In this document: positions 59,875-64,000 of the stretch, one piece after another
Layout of the letters: every line of letters starts with the position of its first letter
How positions within the stretch are numbered: position 1 is the first letter of the stretch
DNA from: Labia minor
Taxonomy: Eukaryota > Arthropoda > Insecta > Dermaptera > Spongiphoridae
DNA length: 64,000 bases
Direction of reading: 5' to 3'
NCBI GenBank assembly: GCA_963082975.1
Contig: OY720348.1
Span: 16,178,078 to 16,242,077 of the forward strand
Notes under the pieces: generated by a model
Databases searched by the model: none
Told to the model about the DNA's origin: nothing
Seen by the model: only the letters and a program-made list of their open reading frames with translations
Program-made: the position numbers and the translations under genes

Positions 59875-60510
59875 AATATATACCAACATAATATAAAATA
59901 AAAAATTGTTTCTAATCGAAATGTAAAAGAAAATATGTATACATTTATAAATTATATATATATAAATCTATAGATGATCTTTTTCGAATGAAAGACATTC
60001 CTTAAATTATTTTCTTTATGAATTGAATTATTAATATATAAAAAATAAATGATATTAATATTATATATGTACTTTCTAAATGCAGAAGGCAAACGGGCAC
60101 AGTCAGAATAATTCGATTGTTTATAAAAATTATTTCATTGGAAAGCGATAAGCGACTCGGCCAATTCTTTGAAAAATAATATTAAAATCATATAAATAAA
60201 ATGAAATAAATTAAAATAATTTAATTTTTAGTATACATTGAACAGAGTGAATAGCAAAGACGGCAAAGCAGGCTGACTGAATGTTAAGGTAATTAACAAC
60301 GATTATATTGTATATATCCACTAATGATCCCATTTTAATTAAAAATATATTATTAATTAATCATAGTTATTCGTTTAATAAACTTACTCTATGAATATAT
60401 TTATTAATTATGATTATAATATTATTTTTCATATTTATAAACTCGTATAGTTATATAAATACTTTATATACATCAATTACTTTTTACAAAATGAATTACA
60501 AATGTTTTGT
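59875..60510. repeat. Duplicated 636-bp unit, copy 2
   Basis: Nearly identical to 18490-19125. It is followed directly by family A sequence matching 19437-19640, so the duplicated tract originally extended further and has lost about 310 bases at the junction. Confidence 0.9.
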
Positions 60511-60727
60511 TTTATATAATTTTTAATCATGTGAAAAACTATCAAACATATATCTTTATTTTTACGGTCAGTTTAGAGGAAATTAGCTGGAGTGTGTGTG
60601 TGTGTGTATGTCTCCACTCGACTATCTCGTAATTTGAATTGGATTAAATAACATAATATATTATATATTTCAATTAAATTTAATTAATTATAAATTATAA
60701 ACTAAAATTAATAAATAATATTTATAG
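60511..60727 (-). repeat. Family A pieces, broken by the FN3 fragment
   Basis: 60511-60583 is a piece from the middle of a family A copy. 60584-60727 is the 3' end of another copy with an inserted GT array in its terminal hairpin (60594-60608). It stops exactly at ATATTTAT, where the FN3 fragment begins. Confidence 0.85.
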
Positions 60728-60807
60728 TCCATAAAGAAGGGTGCAAACTCAAATGGGAGAAACCTCGCGATGATGGTGGTTTGCCACTTACTGGTTATGT
60801 AGTTGAA
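60728..60807 (+). pseudogene. FN3-domain exon fragment (twitchin/projectin/titin type)
   Basis: The frame starting in the codon at 60727-60729 reads VHKEGCKLKWEKPRDD followed by GGLPLTGYVVE. Within fibronectin type III domains the pattern K-L-x-W-x-x-P-x-DDGG-x-P-(L/I)-x-x-Y-x-VE is characteristic of the giant muscle proteins twitchin, projectin and titin. About 27 of roughly 95 domain residues are present. TATAG just before 60728 could be a splice acceptor, but no pyrimidine tract is seen. The frame runs straight into family A sequence at about 60808 without a donor. No other FN3 exon is visible nearby, so I read it as a displaced fragment, not an active exon; a genuine exon of a large gene cannot be excluded. 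Confidence 0.65.
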
Positions 60808-61414
60808 ATTAGCTGGAGTGTCTCCACTCCACTATCTCGCAATTTGAATTGGAGTAAAAAGCATAATATATTATATTTAAATTAAATTTAATTAATTATA
60901 AATTATAAATTAATAAATATTAAACCAGCGCATGTTTGGCTTTTTGTTGATGGCACCACTACACGTGTTGGCGCGAGAGATTTGCAGTGTTAAAAAATTA
61001 ATTCCGATACTTTCAGCGATTCAGTCAAGGTGAAATTCTATATATAGCAATTTTATACAATTTTCAATCATGTGGAAAATTATCAAACATATACCTTTAT
61101 TTTTACGGTCACTTTAGTGGAAAAAAAATCAAAATGTTGTAGGTAATGACCCTCTTTCGGTTGAGCTACATTTCTCAAAAGTTGCCTGAAAACTACGAAT
61201 TTTGAATAATTCCCATGTACTAAATTTCATGATTCTAGCTGAAACAGTTTTTGCGTAATCTTGTCTACATACATACACACATACACAAGACATTTTTCTA
61301 AACCTTAGTGAAAATGATTCAGGAACCTTCAAAACGTATAAAAACATCAAAATCTCAACATCGAAAATTTTCGTGATCGCAATACTATTATTATCTCTGG
61401 CGATATCGTAAAAA
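60808..61414 (-). repeat. Family A, complete
   Basis: 3' end ATTAGCTGGAGTGTCTCCAC directly after the FN3 fragment. CA-rich array at 61268-61286; 5' hairpin with an ATT insertion near 61383-61412. Confidence 0.9.
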
Positions 61415-61579
61415 AATGAAAACGTGGTAGGTAATGGTCCTGTTCCAGTTGAGCTACATTCCCCATAAGTTGATAGAAAACTACTAATTTCGAATATTGC
61501 CAGTATACCAAATTTCATTATTCTAGCTTAAACGTTTATGCGTAATATTGTGTTTACATACACACACACACACACACAT

Positions 61580-61626
<47 letters not shown>

Positions 61627-61735
61627 AACACACACACATACACAGACATTATTCTCAACCTTAGTGCAAATGACTCAGGGACCTTCAAAACGTATAAAAA
61701 CATCAAAATCTCGGCATAGTAAAAATAAAACATAT
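61415..61735 (-). repeat. Family A, 5' half
   Basis: Starts at the AAAAAATGAAAACGTGGTAG block immediately after the previous copy and runs through a long CA/TA/CA array (61558-61645). The 5' end is truncated (GGCATAGTAAAAAT). Confidence 0.85.
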
Positions 61736-61834
61736 TAAGAAAATAAAACATAAAACATAAAACATTTCAGAATAATACTTAAAGACATTATTTATTTTAT
61801 TTTATATTTAAGGAAGCGACCTTGCCTGGCGCCA

Positions 61835-62035
61835 TTCTTTTATTATTAAAATTTCTATTTTAAATTAAGGAAAAACTAACAAAGAAACTGAAACCAATAT
61901 AGATCGATTTTTCTTTATAAAAATTATCTATGGTGTGAATTTCAAAAAAATCCTTAGAGGGGTTTAATATTTCAAAAATACAAATATATATACAATTTTT
62001 GCTCTAATATAATAATAATATAAGATTCCTTATAT
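61835..62035 (-). repeat. Family B head, reverse copy
   Basis: Complement of the CAATATAGATCGATTTTTC, TATGGTGTGAATTTC and TTGTATATATATTTG blocks. It ends near the TTATTATA head. Confidence 0.75.
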
Positions 62036-62842
62036 TATATATATAATGGTTGATGATTTATTTACTTATATTTTTAAATGTACAATAATTATATTGTTAA
62101 TTTCCCGAAAACAATGAAATTATTAGATGATGTTTATTTTTTATTTTTATTTTGTTTTTTAATCAAATTTCACGTTGCAGCCATGTTGCAACCAAGTGAT
62201 GGCGTCGTTAACATTAACTTCTTTATGAAAATGCATAAACTACTTGAAAGTTTTAATGTTTTCTAGTTTATATTTTGAAGTTTTAATACAGGTAAGGTCG
62301 GTTCTAAAAAATTAGTCGCCGAGCCCACCCAACGGTTTTTTTTTTTAATTATCAATCTAAATTTAAACTGAATAGTGTATTAAAGAGACGAAATTAAAAT
62401 AGTTTTCCACTTCCATCAGGGATGATTTAACAGAAAATGTTTATCTAGTCTTAATTGGTGCAGCGATAAGGGAACATTTTCTATGAAAGACCCTTTTTTT
62501 GGTTAAATTTTCTTGACTAGATGTTTATGGGAACAGGAAAAAAACTTAAAATTTGTTTTTTATTTTTTTCTTGTTTTGTTTCCTTTTTTTCTAATTTTTT
62601 ATGAACTTACTATTGTATATTTGTGTTATATATTTTTATTAACTTATATTATATTTGTTTTGTGTTTTTTTTATTATTGTTTGTACTAGCCACCCTCGAA
62701 TTATTATAAATTATTTTCTGATTAACTTTTTAATTTGGATTTACTATTTGATTTTTTATTATTATTAAAGTTAAAATTTTTTAATAGTAATTTATTAGTA
62801 TTAATATTAGTTAAATAAATTCTGAGTAAGAAACTAGTGTTA
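62036..62842. other. AT-rich stretch without a gene
   Basis: The 62-codon frame at 62078-62266 has no motif. ACAGGTAAGGTCGGTTCTAA at 62289 faintly resembles the hAT-like end at 33514. No partner end is seen. Confidence 0.45.
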
Positions 62843-62866
62843 CCTTATCTTATTATACTAGCAAAA

Positions 62867-62897
<31 letters not shown>

Positions 62898-63756
62898 TTG
62901 ATATATTAAACCGCTCGAAGGATTTTTTTTTAAATTCACATCATAAATAATATTTATAAAGAAAAATCGATCTGTATTGGTTTCAACCTCGAGAAAAATC
63001 AACTTTATTAGTATTTTCTTAATTTAAAATAGTAAATTTAAATGACGACAGCAATTACATATTGAAATTTGCCTCCCGCCATTCTTTTTTAATGGATATT
63101 ATATTAATGTTTTTTTATATTTAAAATATTTTAAAATTTTTTATATAATTTCGAAATAAAATTAAAAATATTTATTGTAATAATATTTTAGAATCAAATT
63201 ACGAAATATATTTATTAATCTCTCACCAGAAAAAAAGTTATCCATGAAGTTAGCAACATAATAACACAAATTTAAATAAATTGTTGAATAAATTTGATCG
63301 AATAATACTAAATAAATTATATTATATTAATTAAAATGTTTTTTAGATTAAATTATAAATAATATAGATGATATTTGATTATTATAAATAAAAACAAAAA
63401 AATAACCTCCTTTCTTAATTAAAATATAGACAAGTACAGGTGACAATATAATGTCAGAATGTATATTATTATCAGTAGTAATCCTCACAAAATCATAAGC
63501 TATTGCTACTTTGAAAAATATATAACTGAAACCATCTAATTATAACAGCATATATATAATATAGGATCAAATATTTTGTCAAGTAAATTTGAATATATTT
63601 TTCATCTTGAAATGAAAAACAAGTTATTTTAATTAATTTGAACCATTTTACGAAACAAATTTTTGATGGGTCATTTTTAGAAGTTTATAATAATAAATTG
63701 TGTGTGTGTATAAATTTGATAAAGGGTCGAGCGATAGCTCAGTGTCCCAGGTACTA
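62843..63756 (+). repeat. Family B, long subtype, with end
   Basis: Head TTATCTTATTATACTAGC with an expanded TA array (62872-62896), AGACAAGTACAGGTGAC block and the end GATAGCTCAGTGTCCCAGGTAC. Confidence 0.85.
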
Positions 63757-64000
63757 TCATTAATACTATATATTATATTTAATTATAATTAACTACAGTT
63801 TTCTAATTTTAAATTTGAACTTAAAAAAATCAATAATATTTAATATAGATACTTTAAAATCTTGATTTTCAAAACTAACATAACATATTAAAAAATAATT
63901 TCAATGGCTGTATCCAATGGTGCATCTCTAATCGTGAGGAGGGGGTGGGGTGTTATTAGAGCACTTGTTCTGATTTATTTTTCTTAAGTTGAGAATTACA
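63757..64000. other. AT-rich stretch to the window edge, no gene
   Basis: A G-rich patch GAGGAGGGGGTGGGGTG is at 63936-63952. Nothing else recognised. Confidence 0.4.

Noticed and set aside
61129..61518. 129-codon minus-strand open frame, and similar frames at 30074-30298, 56189-56392 and 61554-61751
   Set aside because: They are readings of family A, recurring in copy after copy with changing frames and stops. There is no protein-like constraint.

Overview
The window reads as a stretch of a very AT-rich animal genome, most likely an arthropod. This rests on spliced-gene signals, several mariner (DD34D) transposon families, hAT elements, Helitron/Helentron-type rolling-circle elements, a tRNA-derived SINE and a C2H2 zinc-finger gene. 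There is no prokaryotic gene organisation. The exact taxon cannot be named from the sequence.

Only one credible intact host-type gene is visible: a two-exon, minus-strand multi-C2H2 zinc-finger gene at 43526-45456. A second piece of recognisable host coding sequence is a ~80-base fragment of a fibronectin type III (FN3) domain of the twitchin/projectin/titin kind at 60728-60807, wedged between copies of a dispersed repeat. Most of the rest is mobile DNA and AT-rich sequence without genes.

Names used here (mine). HEL1: canonical non-autonomous Helitron with a 5' TC end, a 3' GC-rich hairpin and a CTAG end. Family A: ~600-750 bp repeat with at least 17 full or partial copies; in the orientation I call forward it starts ACTATCTCG, has a GT/CA microsatellite, and ends in the inverted copy GCGAGATAGT plus a hairpin and CAGATTTTT. 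Family B: ~0.5-1.5 kb, starts TCTTATCTTATTATA and ends near GGTGAACCAGGTAC or variants. Family C: ~650 bp, subterminal repeats ACCGACCGAC/GTCGGTCGGT, a (GTCY)n microsatellite and the 3' hairpin GACCTG-GCCA-CAGGTC. A and C have the architecture known for Helentron-associated elements (DINE-1-like).

Layout. 0-5.6 kb: mariner end at the left edge, family C and A relics, a SINE fragment and two mariner relics with good terminal repeats. 5.98-12.88 kb: a HEL1 copy on the minus strand interrupted by a second, opposite HEL1 copy that inserted at an A|T site inside it, itself interrupted by a 662-bp hAT element with an 8-bp target duplication. Both HEL1 copies carry a decayed LINE reverse-transcriptase 3' segment. 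13-22 kb: family A and B copies, a 636-bp unit duplicated again near 60 kb, and a GC-rich single-copy island near 21.7 kb. 22-33 kb: family B copies (two head-to-tail), a palindrome, a mariner relic and family A copies. 33-41 kb: hAT-type non-autonomous elements, a mariner relic and family A. 41-48 kb: family B, the zinc-finger gene, then three family C copies. 48-56 kb: family A, Helitron ends, a mariner relic, a Helitron flanked by a long direct repeat and an inverted-repeat element. 56-64 kb: dense family A cluster, SINE, duplicated segment, FN3 fragment and family B.

The genes do not form a pathway. The biology visible here is genome remodelling: nested insertions, capture of host or LINE fragments by rolling-circle-type elements, and decay of mariner transposases with lost catalytic aspartates.
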